42,125 bases of DNA. Origin: Bacteroidota bacterium (GTDB lineage: Bacteria; Bacteroidota; Bacteroidia; Chitinophagales; Chitinophagaceae). Of this stretch, positions 8,603 to 16,283 are shown one piece after another. The stretch covers positions 1 through 42,125 of the forward strand of contig JAFDYE010000422.1 of assembly GCA_018267585.1 (NCBI GenBank). The letters run 5' to 3'. The notes under the pieces are model-generated. The model made no database searches, had not been told where the DNA came from, and saw only the letters and a list, made by a program, of their open reading frames with translations. The translations under genes were made by a program, and so were the position numbers. Every line of letters begins with the position of its first letter. The first letter of the stretch is position 1.

Positions 8603-11600
8603 TTATTTTATCAGTCCGCCCGGTCGATCGATCACTACCGGACCCTTACTGAAGTTAATCATTTTTGCCCCAAACGCCTGTTCGGCGTGGTCGCCCCTGG
8701 GCCTTAGCGTATTGAGTTCGCCTTTTTCCATCCGGGCATAGGCTACGTCCTGCGTACCTTCTTCGAGCGTCGCAGTTCCGGATGATTTGAACTCCCTGTA
8801 GCCTGCTACCTGGTCTCCATTCAGCAGGACTGCGTCCAGGATGGCGGTGGCTTCGACCTTCCCATTCTTTCCCAAAATATCGATGGTCACTTCCCTTACC
8901 ACTTTGAATCCCTGTTTTTCATAGCCCTTGACTTTTGCTGCGGCCCAGAGCTCGCCGATGATGTTGTTCTTTTGAATGTCGATCAGGTCTGTGTTCTCAA
9001 CAGCGAACCGCATTTTACCCCACTTCATCGGGTCGACGTCTGTCCCGGCGTCATTCATCAGCGAATTCACGATCTGGTCCTTGTGCTTGTCGATAAAGGC
9101 TCTGGCTGCGTCGCCGGCGGTCTCGCCCTTCAGAGATCCGGCGATCTTGAACTGGCCTGACTCATTCTTGCCCTTGATGTTTTCCTGCCAGAGGGCGTGC
9201 CCGAGCTCGTCGCCCTCTTTTCCGATCGTCTGTTTGAGCGAATCTTCGAAGGCGAATTGTCGTCTTATCCTTTCGCGTGTCGACAGGCCGGGCCCGAGCT
9301 GTTCGAGGGCTTTCGCGAGCTTGCTCATTCCTTTTTCTCCTTCACCGGCCTCGTCCAGCAATGGGAATATCTCATCCCGACCGCCCTTGACGCCCGTTGC
9401 GATGGTTTCGAGGTCTGCCTTCCACTGGGCGTCGTCGGTAGAGGGATATCTTTTCCTCAGGGCGCCGATGTCTTCGAGGGTCAGAACGTCCATAATTTTA
9501 TTGACCGTGGCGCCGGGATTCTTCTTTGTCAGTTTGGATTGTCTTACCGCGAGGAAGCCGGCCGCTTCAAAGTTGCCGGATGAGCCCAGGCCTTCCAGGA
9601 TGGCGTCGAATTTCAGCTTGCCGAGGTCTTTTTCACCGTTTTTGAGGAACGTATTGAGATCTCCGAAGAAATCCGATGGATTGGTGACTTTTTCTGCGGC
9701 GTTATTTAGTATCGCCAGTATCTTATCGTCCGGGATACCTCTTGCCTTCAGCTTCTTCACGCAGTCATTCATTCGTCCGGGTCTCGATTTCGGGTCTTTC
9801 CACCGGGACGGGAGCTGTTCTTCAAATGTTGGAGGAGTTGTTGGCGCGGTCTTATCGGTTCCTCCGGCGCCGGCCTTCTCTGACGTAGTCCCCGTCTTCT
9901 CCGATGTGGTTCCTGTCTTCTCCGAAGTAGTTCCTGTCTTCTCCGAAGTAGTTCCCGTGTCCTCAGTCGTATTCTCACCAGTGGTCTTGCCTTTCGTTAA
10001 TTCGCCGGTTTCCGCGGGTGGTTTGACTGGCGGCTCGTCCGGTCGGGTCGTTTTTGGACCTGCTTTTCCCATCAGGGTCATCTTGTCTCTGAGGAAGGGG
10101 GGGGCCTCGGATGTAATGGTCATTTTACCGTCGACCTCTTTGATCCAGCCGCGTTGTTCCCAGGAATGATAGGACACGCCGGCTGTCTTTTGTCTGAGGT
10201 GATCGAGTCCGCCGCGACCTAAGCTGTAAGCGGAGACTGCAAGCATCGCGCCCTGCTGCAGCGCCTCGAATGTCACCTGAGAAAGCAGCTCGCGCTCTTC
10301 ATATTCGGGCAGGTGCAGCGCCTTGATAGCGTCGGTGTCTTCCTTGACCTTTTCGTGGATAAGGAAGGCGTTGGCGCCGATGTTGACCGCATCGTATACC
10401 ATCAACAGGCCTCTCGACCGCTCGATAGCCATCAGGAGGTTTACTGATTTGGATATGACCATCGTTACTTTCAGGACTGCGCCTACGGCGACGACAACGC
10501 CGGCGATAATGTTGACAATGTCCAACGCCGTCTCGGCGTCCCATGTAAGGATTCCTTTTTCCTTCCTTTCCTGCAGATGACGAATGGAGAGAACGGCGCC
10601 CACAACGCCGACGGCTACGCCAAGCGCGCTAACGACGGCTGCAGCGGCAGGGGTCAGGGCCCCGGCTGAGGCAATCACTCCGGCGACGAGGAGGACGAGG
10701 CCCAGCGCGGCTATGGCATATTCCAGGTAGGTCGTCCAGGGCGTGTAGGAGTCTACGGTACCTTTGTAGGCGGTATTGGGCAGGCGGTAGACGATCTTGC
10801 CTTTGCCGTATTTATGATTGCCCGCGAATTTGTCGAATACGCTATCAACGGCTTCTGCCTCACTGCCTGTCTCCTTGCTTACATAGATCATGTCCCCTTT
10901 ATGCGGCGAGTCGAAGGTGACGTCGACCAGTCGGAGCTTGTATTTCCCGTTGGCGGGGTCGGCATCGGGATGATAGCCGGCGATCATGATCAGCGGCACG
11001 AGGTTGCCGTCGTCTTTCTTCACCAGGCCGGCTACAACCCGGTAGGTTGGAGACCCCGGCTTGAAAGAATCGTAGGCTTCCTGGCTTCTGCCTTTCAGCT
11101 TGCCGAGGTCCTGCACTTGTTTTTCAAGGTCCTTGATATAAAGATCGGTTGCTTCCCGGTCTGAATATTTTTTGCCCGGATAGGCCTGTTTGACGAGACC
11201 GTAAACGTCATATAAGAGCTTGTCTGCGTTCTTCAGCCGGATGGGGAAAGGATCGGTCGTCTTGTTTCCGTAGTAAGCACTGGGCTCATACTCCTTCATA
11301 TCCTTTTCGATAAAGGCCTTGAGCCGTTGTGCGGCCCCCAGCAACTTGTTAAAATCCGCCAGGTCCTGTTTGGTCAATGTTAGGAGGTCGGTCTTCTCGC
11401 GGTGTTCGAGCTTGTCGATCTCGCCCTGAATCTCCGCTTTTTTATCCGGGTCTGCTTTGGCGAGCTGTTCTTTGTACTTCGCGAGCTGGTTGGCTTCTGA
11501 CCAGGCCGACATCCGTGCGAGGTCTTCGGCGGTAAAGACGGAGAAAGGGTAGCCCGCAGTGCTCGGTCTTTGAAGCATGTTCATGCCCTTTTCGTATCGG

Positions 11601-13291
11601 GGGGCCGCCAGTGCCATGAGGACAAAGTCGCCAAGGTGCAGGTTGCTCATTTTGATCTCCCGGTCCCTGCTTTTTTCGGGGTCGTAGGTATCGACGGCTG
11701 CTCCAAGGTTGAGCGGTGAGTTCTTGACAAAATCGTCGGTCAGCTTCACCATCTCGGCGGGCTCGGTTCCCATTTCCTTCGCCTTCTTCAGCGAAGCGGG
11801 CATTTCAAAGACCTTCCACGAGTGGGACATCTGCATCTGCATGGCGACTGTCATTCCGTGTACGGCATTGTTGCCATGGATACCCGAAAAATCGGTGACC
11901 ATCCGGAACTCATTCTTTGCCGTGGTTATGGTCGAGTTATCGGGATTTATGTCCAGCGCCACTATAAAGGATGGGAATGGCGGAAGCAATTTCAGGCTTT
12001 CGTCTTTTTCAATATCATATTCCTTTGCAAGCAGCTCCAGCAGCTGTATCCTCGCCGAGGCCCGGGTCTCGACGTCCTTCGCGAGATCGTTATGTTGCCG
12101 GGCGAGGGTAATGAATTTGAATCCGGCGTCCATTGTCCTTAATACAGCGGGCGTTGTTCCTACTCCCTTGTCTTTGTCTCCGGCCCAGATAAAGAAATAA
12201 GCCAGCTGGGTCGAGGGGTTGATCTGGAGTGCAACGTCCTTCCTGATAGATTCGAGGAGAACGATGTCGTCATAAAGGACATAGAATATCTCTGATACTT
12301 TCTCATTTCTAAGCTGCAGGTCGGCGCTATCCCGGGTGGTGTGATAGGTCTGTACGGCCTGTTGGTATTCATCCAGCAGCTGGCGGTGGGTCTCCATCTG
12401 TCCATTGAAGAAGAGCCTGCTATACCATGCCGGAATCCTGAAACCTTCTTTGGGTGCGATCTTTTGGAAGTCGATCCAGAGATCTGTGTTGTATGCGGCC
12501 GTGATGATCTGCTTTATTTCTTCGGGTGAAAGCTCGGGTTTCAGGTGTTTGGCCTGGAAAAATTTTAGTATAAGGCCGAAGGCCTCGGGCATGACGACGA
12601 TAGCCCCGATCCTGTCGGGAGAATCCGTCTTGCTGGATCTTGACAATGTGCCGACGCCTTTTATATCCTGGTTAGACTTTAGTATTCCTTCCAGCGCCTC
12701 GACGTATTCCTCTTTGTATTGTTTGTCAAGCAGGCGTCGGAGGATGATCTCGAAGACTTGGGGCCGGGTCGGACCGGGACGGAACGTCGCGTCTGCGGAA
12801 ACGTTGAATTCGATGCCATTTAGTGTGACCCTCAGGGTTGCGGTGGGGATCATCTCATAGAAGACCGGATCCAGCTGTTTGCCCGAGCCGGTCTCGGGTT
12901 CCCTCTGGATGGATGGGGTGGATTGTCCGGTCTGCTGTACGACATGCGTCAGCTCGTGCGCCAGCAGGTGTTGTCCGCTGCTGGTATGAGGGTCATATTT
13001 ACCGGAATTGAAATAGATATCGTTCTGGTTGGTGAAGGCCTGTGCATTCAGCTGCTTGTTCATCTGTGCTGCCTGGCTGTCGGTATGAACGCGGACGGAG
13101 GAGAAATCGCTCCCGATGGAGGATTCCATCCGGGTGCGGGTATCGTTGGGGAGGGGGGCGCCGGAGCTGCCGGCAAAAAAGGCCCGATCGGAGGCGCCGG
13201 GTGAAAAGAATTCCCGGGCCGTGTCTCCGCCGAAGAATGGCTCGTTTACTTTGGCCGCGGCGGCCTTTTTTGGTGGTTCAACCGTCTTCAT
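8603..13291 (-). CDS. Large DUF4157 protein with PD-(D/E)XK nuclease-like C-terminus, putative eCIS toxin
   Basis: This 1562-residue protein has a modular, toxin-like layout. The N-terminus MKTVEPPKK is followed by three FF motifs (PFFGG, EFFSP, AFFAG, residues about 17-41). DUF4157 lies at about 45-120 with zincin-like HELTH at 112-116, then PSIQRE. A long helical middle region leads to strongly hydrophobic stretches around residues 870-970, a candidate pore or translocation region. After that comes a linker of four SEK(T/A)G heptads (DNA 9875-9958) and an alpha-helical section. The end reads ILDAV...YREFKSSG, with D1486 and E1500-x-K1502 matching the D...ExK pattern of restriction-endonuclease-like folds. 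I prefer the ATG at 13291, whose ATGA overlaps the previous stop and whose MKT start matches the previous protein; an ATG at 13303 adds four residues. Nuclease activity is inference. Confidence 0.75.
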   Translation of the reverse strand: MKTVEPPKKAAAAKVNEPFFGGDTAREFFSPGASDRAFFAGSSGAPLPNDTRTRMESSIGSDFSSVRVHTDSQAAQMNKQLNAQAFTNQNDIYFNSGKYDPHTSSGQHLLAHELTHVVQQTGQSTPSIQREPETGSGKQLDPVFYEMIPTATLRVTLNGIEFNVSADATFRPGPTRPQVFEIILRRLLDKQYKEEYVEALEGILKSNQDIKGVGTLSRSSKTDSPDRIGAIVVMPEAFGLILKFFQAKHLKPELSPEEIKQIITAAYNTDLWIDFQKIAPKEGFRIPAWYSRLFFNGQMETHRQLLDEYQQAVQTYHTTRDSADLQLRNEKVSEIFYVLYDDIVLLESIRKDVALQINPSTQLAYFFIWAGDKDKGVGTTPAVLRTMDAGFKFITLARQHNDLAKDVETRASARIQLLELLAKEYDIEKDESLKLLPPFPSFIVALDINPDNSTITTAKNEFRMVTDFSGIHGNNAVHGMTVAMQMQMSHSWKVFEMPASLKKAKEMGTEPAEMVKLTDDFVKNSPLNLGAAVDTYDPEKSRDREIKMSNLHLGDFVLMALAAPRYEKGMNMLQRPSTAGYPFSVFTAEDLARMSAWSEANQLAKYKEQLAKADPDKKAEIQGEIDKLEHREKTDLLTLTKQDLADFNKLLGAAQRLKAFIEKDMKEYEPSAYYGNKTTDPFPIRLKNADKLLYDVYGLVKQAYPGKKYSDREATDLYIKDLEKQVQDLGKLKGRSQEAYDSFKPGSPTYRVVAGLVKKDDGNLVPLIMIAGYHPDADPANGKYKLRLVDVTFDSPHKGDMIYVSKETGSEAEAVDSVFDKFAGNHKYGKGKIVYRLPNTAYKGTVDSYTPWTTYLEYAIAALGLVLLVAGVIASAGALTPAAAAVVSALGVAVGVVGAVLSIRHLQERKEKGILTWDAETALDIVNIIAGVVVAVGAVLKVTMVISKSVNLLMAIERSRGLLMVYDAVNIGANAFLIHEKVKEDTDAIKALHLPEYEERELLSQVTFEALQQGAMLAVSAYSLGRGGLDHLRQKTAGVSYHSWEQRGWIKEVDGKMTITSEAPPFLRDKMTLMGKAGPKTTRPDEPPVKPPAETGELTKGKTTGENTTEDTGTTSEKTGTTSEKTGTTSEKTGTTSEKAGAGGTDKTAPTTPPTFEEQLPSRWKDPKSRPGRMNDCVKKLKARGIPDDKILAILNNAAEKVTNPSDFFGDLNTFLKNGEKDLGKLKFDAILEGLGSSGNFEAAGFLAVRQSKLTKKNPGATVNKIMDVLTLEDIGALRKRYPSTDDAQWKADLETIATGVKGGRDEIFPLLDEAGEGEKGMSKLAKALEQLGPGLSTRERIRRQFAFEDSLKQTIGKEGDELGHALWQENIKGKNESGQFKIAGSLKGETAGDAARAFIDKHKDQIVNSLMNDAGTDVDPMKWGKMRFAVENTDLIDIQKNNIIGELWAAAKVKGYEKQGFKVVREVTIDILGKNGKVEATAILDAVLLNGDQVAGYREFKSSGTATLEEGTQDVAYARMEKGELNTLRPRGDHAEQAFGAKMINFSKGPVVIDRPGGLIK
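9875..9958 (-). repeat. Four tandem 21-bp repeats encoding a TTSEKTG linker
   Basis: Four adjacent 21-base units at 9875-9895, 9896-9916, 9917-9937 and 9938-9958 differ by a few bases each and encode the heptad GTTSEK(T/A). They lie inside the large DUF4157 gene, between its hydrophobic middle and its C-terminal part, in a Thr/Glu/Lys/Pro-rich linker. Unit number could vary by slippage without breaking the frame. Confidence 0.9.
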
Positions 13292-14565
13292 AGTACATTC
13301 CATTTTGCGTCCGTCTTTCCTGTGGCGGCCTGGATCTCAGGTCTTGTCATTGCATCCATCGCAGCGACAAACATTACATAGTGCCCGCGTTTGACGGTAC
13401 TGCCTCTGGCCATAATATTACCCGAATCCTGGATCTTTAATTCGTCGGCTGCATCCTGCCCGATAAGGTCTTTCACCGGGTCGTAGTGCGTCGGCTTGTC
13501 GCCGAAGAATTTTGCGGTCGATCCCGGTATCTCGGGCTTGTTTTCGACATATTCATCGCCAAGACCGATCATATGCCCGAATTCATGGGCGGCCACATTC
13601 TGTTGGCCGGTCTTGGGTTTGGTACTGTCTGATCTGAAGACGCCGACGCTCACTCTTCTGAAGGAGGGGTCGGTCGTCGCCTCTTCCTTCCCTGCGGCCG
13701 TCGGCCACCGTACGCATATTCCGGGCAGCGAGCCCAATTCATTATCCACCGCATCGATCCTGCGCTGGCTGAGCGCCTTATTGTAAGCCGAGCTACCTTC
13801 TGCGCTTGCCCGACCGGTATATTGCAGTGAAAAAGTGCAGGCGCTGAAGTCCATTGGATCTTTGCTGGGTGGGAGAGTGGCGATAAAGTCCTTGATCTTT
13901 TTGATCGCGGCCTGGCAGTCGGGATTGAGGTCGGCTTTGTCAAAATCAAAGTTTCCGACGTCAAGGAGAAAATCGGGTTCGTGTAATTTGGTATCTACGG
14001 GCACGGTCGGGTCGCGGAAGTCCATGTTAGCCTGATGGGTGGTGATGGTGCCTTTAGGGGCTGTCTGGCCGGTTACAAAGGACCGGGGTCGTTTTGCTTT
14101 AAGGTCGGGCTTATGGACGTGGATGACCGTATGGGCATCAGCGGCTTTTGCTTCGGGGACTACGGTTACGTCCACATTAGCCTTGTATTTGGAGAATCCG
14201 GGTTCGGAGAGTGTGAGCTGGTGCTTGTTGCTCCATCCGTCGTGGATGCTTTTTGCAAAATCAGTTTCGAAAGTCGTCTGTTCGGGCTTCGTCATAGCCC
14301 TGGGGAAATCGAAGAAGACGTGATGCGAGATAAAAAGGGTCCCAGTTGCGGGTTCCGGGCCGACAACGGCATAGTGCGAGTTGAAAAAGCCAAAATTTTG
14401 AACGAAGTTATTGACGGTAAACTGTGGAGTTGTCGTCTGGGGCTGTCTTTGAATCGTGAAAAAGGGATCGCCGTCGCCATGTTCTCCCTGGAAAAAGGGC
14501 CGCCCGGTCTCTTTGACCGGGGTTTTGGTGGCAGTGGTAGTATGTGTCGCATCGGTGGTCTTCAT
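13288..14565 (-). CDS. OmpA-like domain plus zincin metalloprotease motif, putative eCIS effector
   Basis: The protein has 425 residues. Near its start it carries RPFFQG and DPFFTIQRQ (residues 22-41), the same FF and IQRQ motifs found in the DUF4157 proteins next to it, but it has no DUF4157 domain. Residues about 200-310 resemble an OmpA C-terminal peptidoglycan-binding domain (FDFDKADLNPDC, then GRASAEGSSAYNKALSQRR). This is followed by HEFGHMIGLGD at 327-337, an intact HExxHxxGxxD zinc-protease motif, and NIMARG at 383-388, a possible Met-turn as in metzincins. The start at 14565 lies 2 bases after the tape-measure stop; an upstream in-frame ATG at 14628 lies within that gene. No signal peptide is present, which fits a cytoplasmically loaded payload. 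It may instead be a structural peptidoglycan-anchoring or processing protein. Confidence 0.75.
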   Translation of the reverse strand: MKTTDATHTTTATKTPVKETGRPFFQGEHGDGDPFFTIQRQPQTTTPQFTVNNFVQNFGFFNSHYAVVGPEPATGTLFISHHVFFDFPRAMTKPEQTTFETDFAKSIHDGWSNKHQLTLSEPGFSKYKANVDVTVVPEAKAADAHTVIHVHKPDLKAKRPRSFVTGQTAPKGTITTHQANMDFRDPTVPVDTKLHEPDFLLDVGNFDFDKADLNPDCQAAIKKIKDFIATLPPSKDPMDFSACTFSLQYTGRASAEGSSAYNKALSQRRIDAVDNELGSLPGICVRWPTAAGKEEATTDPSFRRVSVGVFRSDSTKPKTGQQNVAAHEFGHMIGLGDEYVENKPEIPGSTAKFFGDKPTHYDPVKDLIGQDAADELKIQDSGNIMARGSTVKRGHYVMFVAAMDAMTRPEIQAATGKTDAKWNVL

Positions 14566-14567
14566 GA

Positions 14568-16280
14568 TTACCAATCCAGGTGAATGGTATGTTGCAGCCA
14601 GGGTAATTTGATAATGCTCATATTCCACGGGAAGGGATAGGTGCGTACCAGGATGTCAACCGCGTGTTTCTCGATGACGAGGTGCAGCTTGTCGTTCTTC
14701 GGGGTCAGCTTGCCGTTGCGGGTAAGGAAATTTCCCCTGAGCCCTTCAACGGTAATATTCTTTACGCCCCAGTGACTGAGCAGTCCCTCCAGCAGGGAGT
14801 CCGCCTCTTTCAGCTCTTCGCGGGTGATGATCGATTGCTTTTCTACCGGGTAGTCCAGCGGACAGCCGCAGAGGATCTTGGCGGCCGCCAGCTCGAATTC
14901 CTCGGAGAGGGTTCGGCCGGTAGACAGGTAGTGCAGGAGGTGAATGGCCTTCTGACGGGCGACGTCCGCGATGAACCTGCCGCTGGCAAGCAGGCCCGAG
15001 AGCTTGAACAGATGGCTGAGAAAGGGGTGTGTGAGGATAACGCCGGCGTTCAGCAGGAACAGACCTTCTTCCGGGAGCTGTTCGATCCGGAGATAGGCGG
15101 GTATGTCCGGCGGTACGGGTATCGCCTTTACCGGGATAGTGGCGGTAGCGGGGGCGGGCGCGGCGGGTAAGATGCGTGGTTGAATGCTGTGATCCCCGCT
15201 CGGCTGCGGCCCTTTGTCGGGTCGAGCCTTGCTTTCGGGAAAAAGTGGACCGTGTAAGGGTAGAGGGCTTGTTATGGGGGGATGGAGGTCGGAGGCGGTG
15301 ACGGAGGGAGAAATGGTAAATGGGGTGGAGGGCGTTGAAGGGGTGGCTGAGGGAGAAGATGGCGGCTCGACCAGCTGTCTCGCTATAGGGTGTGTCGTCA
15401 GATAGTCCTGCAGCGCGGGCACGAACCGCGGGTAGTCTGGCCAGTAGTGTATCAGCAGGCGGTGGGTCAGGACATCGGTGCCGCCTTCTTTCCCCAGGCT
15501 TGCTGCGAGCATCAGTGCGTCCTGCCAGGCTTTTTCGGGGGTAGGTATGGTCAGCATGGCTGTGCTGGCCGCATCACCGGTAACGGGATTCGCGGCATAG
15601 ATCAGCAGACGGCGCAGTTCCTGCAGGGTCTGGGGCAGGGGAGACTGCACCACGGTCGTGAGTATCTCAGTGAGCCTCATCAAAAATATGTCATCGTGCT
15701 GGAGAACGATTCGGGTAAGGGTAGCGGGCTGACTGGTAAGAAGACTGCGGAGACGGGTAATTGCCGGATAGTCTGTTGCCAGTGTCTCGAGCACTTTGTA
15801 CTCCCACGCCTGAGTGACCCGCAGGATGCTCCACGGCAGATAGCCTTTTTCCATATACCATATCCACTGTTCGAAGGCGTTATGACGCGTGCTGCGGCGC
15901 CGGATGTTGATGCGGCTGGATTTCCGGCCGCCGTCTGCGGCCGGACTCCCGGCATCCGCGCTGGAGGACTCCCGGTCTGTCTCTGCGGACAGGCCCTCCA
16001 CGCCCATGGCTCCGGTAAGATCAGGCGCGCTGAGCTTTTCGATCAACCGTTGTTTGAGCAGCCGGTCGTCGAAATCCCTTCTGCTGAAGACTCCCAGGTC
16101 AAGCACCAGCCGGTCGATGAACAGGACCTCGTCTTCGCCCGCCAGCTGGTCGAACCATTTTTCAAGCACCGGCAGCAGGGACTGATAGTACTGGTCGCTC
16201 AGTCTGTTCTGCAAGTCGAACGGGGGTTGCTGTCCGTCGAGGGTCAGCTCAAGAAATTGCCGGCGAATGATGTGGTCCAT
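14568..16280 (-). CDS. eCIS tape measure protein (Afp14-like)
   Basis: This 570-residue protein matches the contractile injection system tape-measure family, which sets particle length inside the tube. Features seen are the conserved N-terminus (HIIRRQFLELTLDG, then LPVLEKWFDQL and FIDRLVLDLG) and the conserved C-terminal block (LLNAGVILTHPFLSHLFKL, QKAIHLLHYLSTG and a final LPWLQHTIHLDW). Between them, residues 305-394 form a Pro/Ser/Thr/Ala-rich linker that looks disordered, and another Ser/Gly-rich stretch lies at 100-122. It starts 3 bases after the large baseplate gene. Assembly by analogy with Afp: initiates at the baseplate hub and is surrounded by tube subunits. Confidence 0.85.
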   Translation of the reverse strand: MDHIIRRQFLELTLDGQQPPFDLQNRLSDQYYQSLLPVLEKWFDQLAGEDEVLFIDRLVLDLGVFSRRDFDDRLLKQRLIEKLSAPDLTGAMGVEGLSAETDRESSSADAGSPAADGGRKSSRINIRRRSTRHNAFEQWIWYMEKGYLPWSILRVTQAWEYKVLETLATDYPAITRLRSLLTSQPATLTRIVLQHDDIFLMRLTEILTTVVQSPLPQTLQELRRLLIYAANPVTGDAASTAMLTIPTPEKAWQDALMLAASLGKEGGTDVLTHRLLIHYWPDYPRFVPALQDYLTTHPIARQLVEPPSSPSATPSTPSTPFTISPSVTASDLHPPITSPLPLHGPLFPESKARPDKGPQPSGDHSIQPRILPAAPAPATATIPVKAIPVPPDIPAYLRIEQLPEEGLFLLNAGVILTHPFLSHLFKLSGLLASGRFIADVARQKAIHLLHYLSTGRTLSEEFELAAAKILCGCPLDYPVEKQSIITREELKEADSLLEGLLSHWGVKNITVEGLRGNFLTRNGKLTPKNDKLHLVIEKHAVDILVRTYPFPWNMSIIKLPWLQHTIHLDW

Positions 16281-16283
16281 TGG

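Noticed and set aside
9875..9958. CRISPR-like array
   Set aside because: Units are contiguous, in frame and without spacers; they are coding repeats. No CRISPR array or cas gene was seen in the window.
8976..10169. A 397-codon plus-strand frame opposite the large DUF4157 gene
   Set aside because: It is Ser/Phe-rich, contains the antisense image of the 21-base repeats and matches no family.
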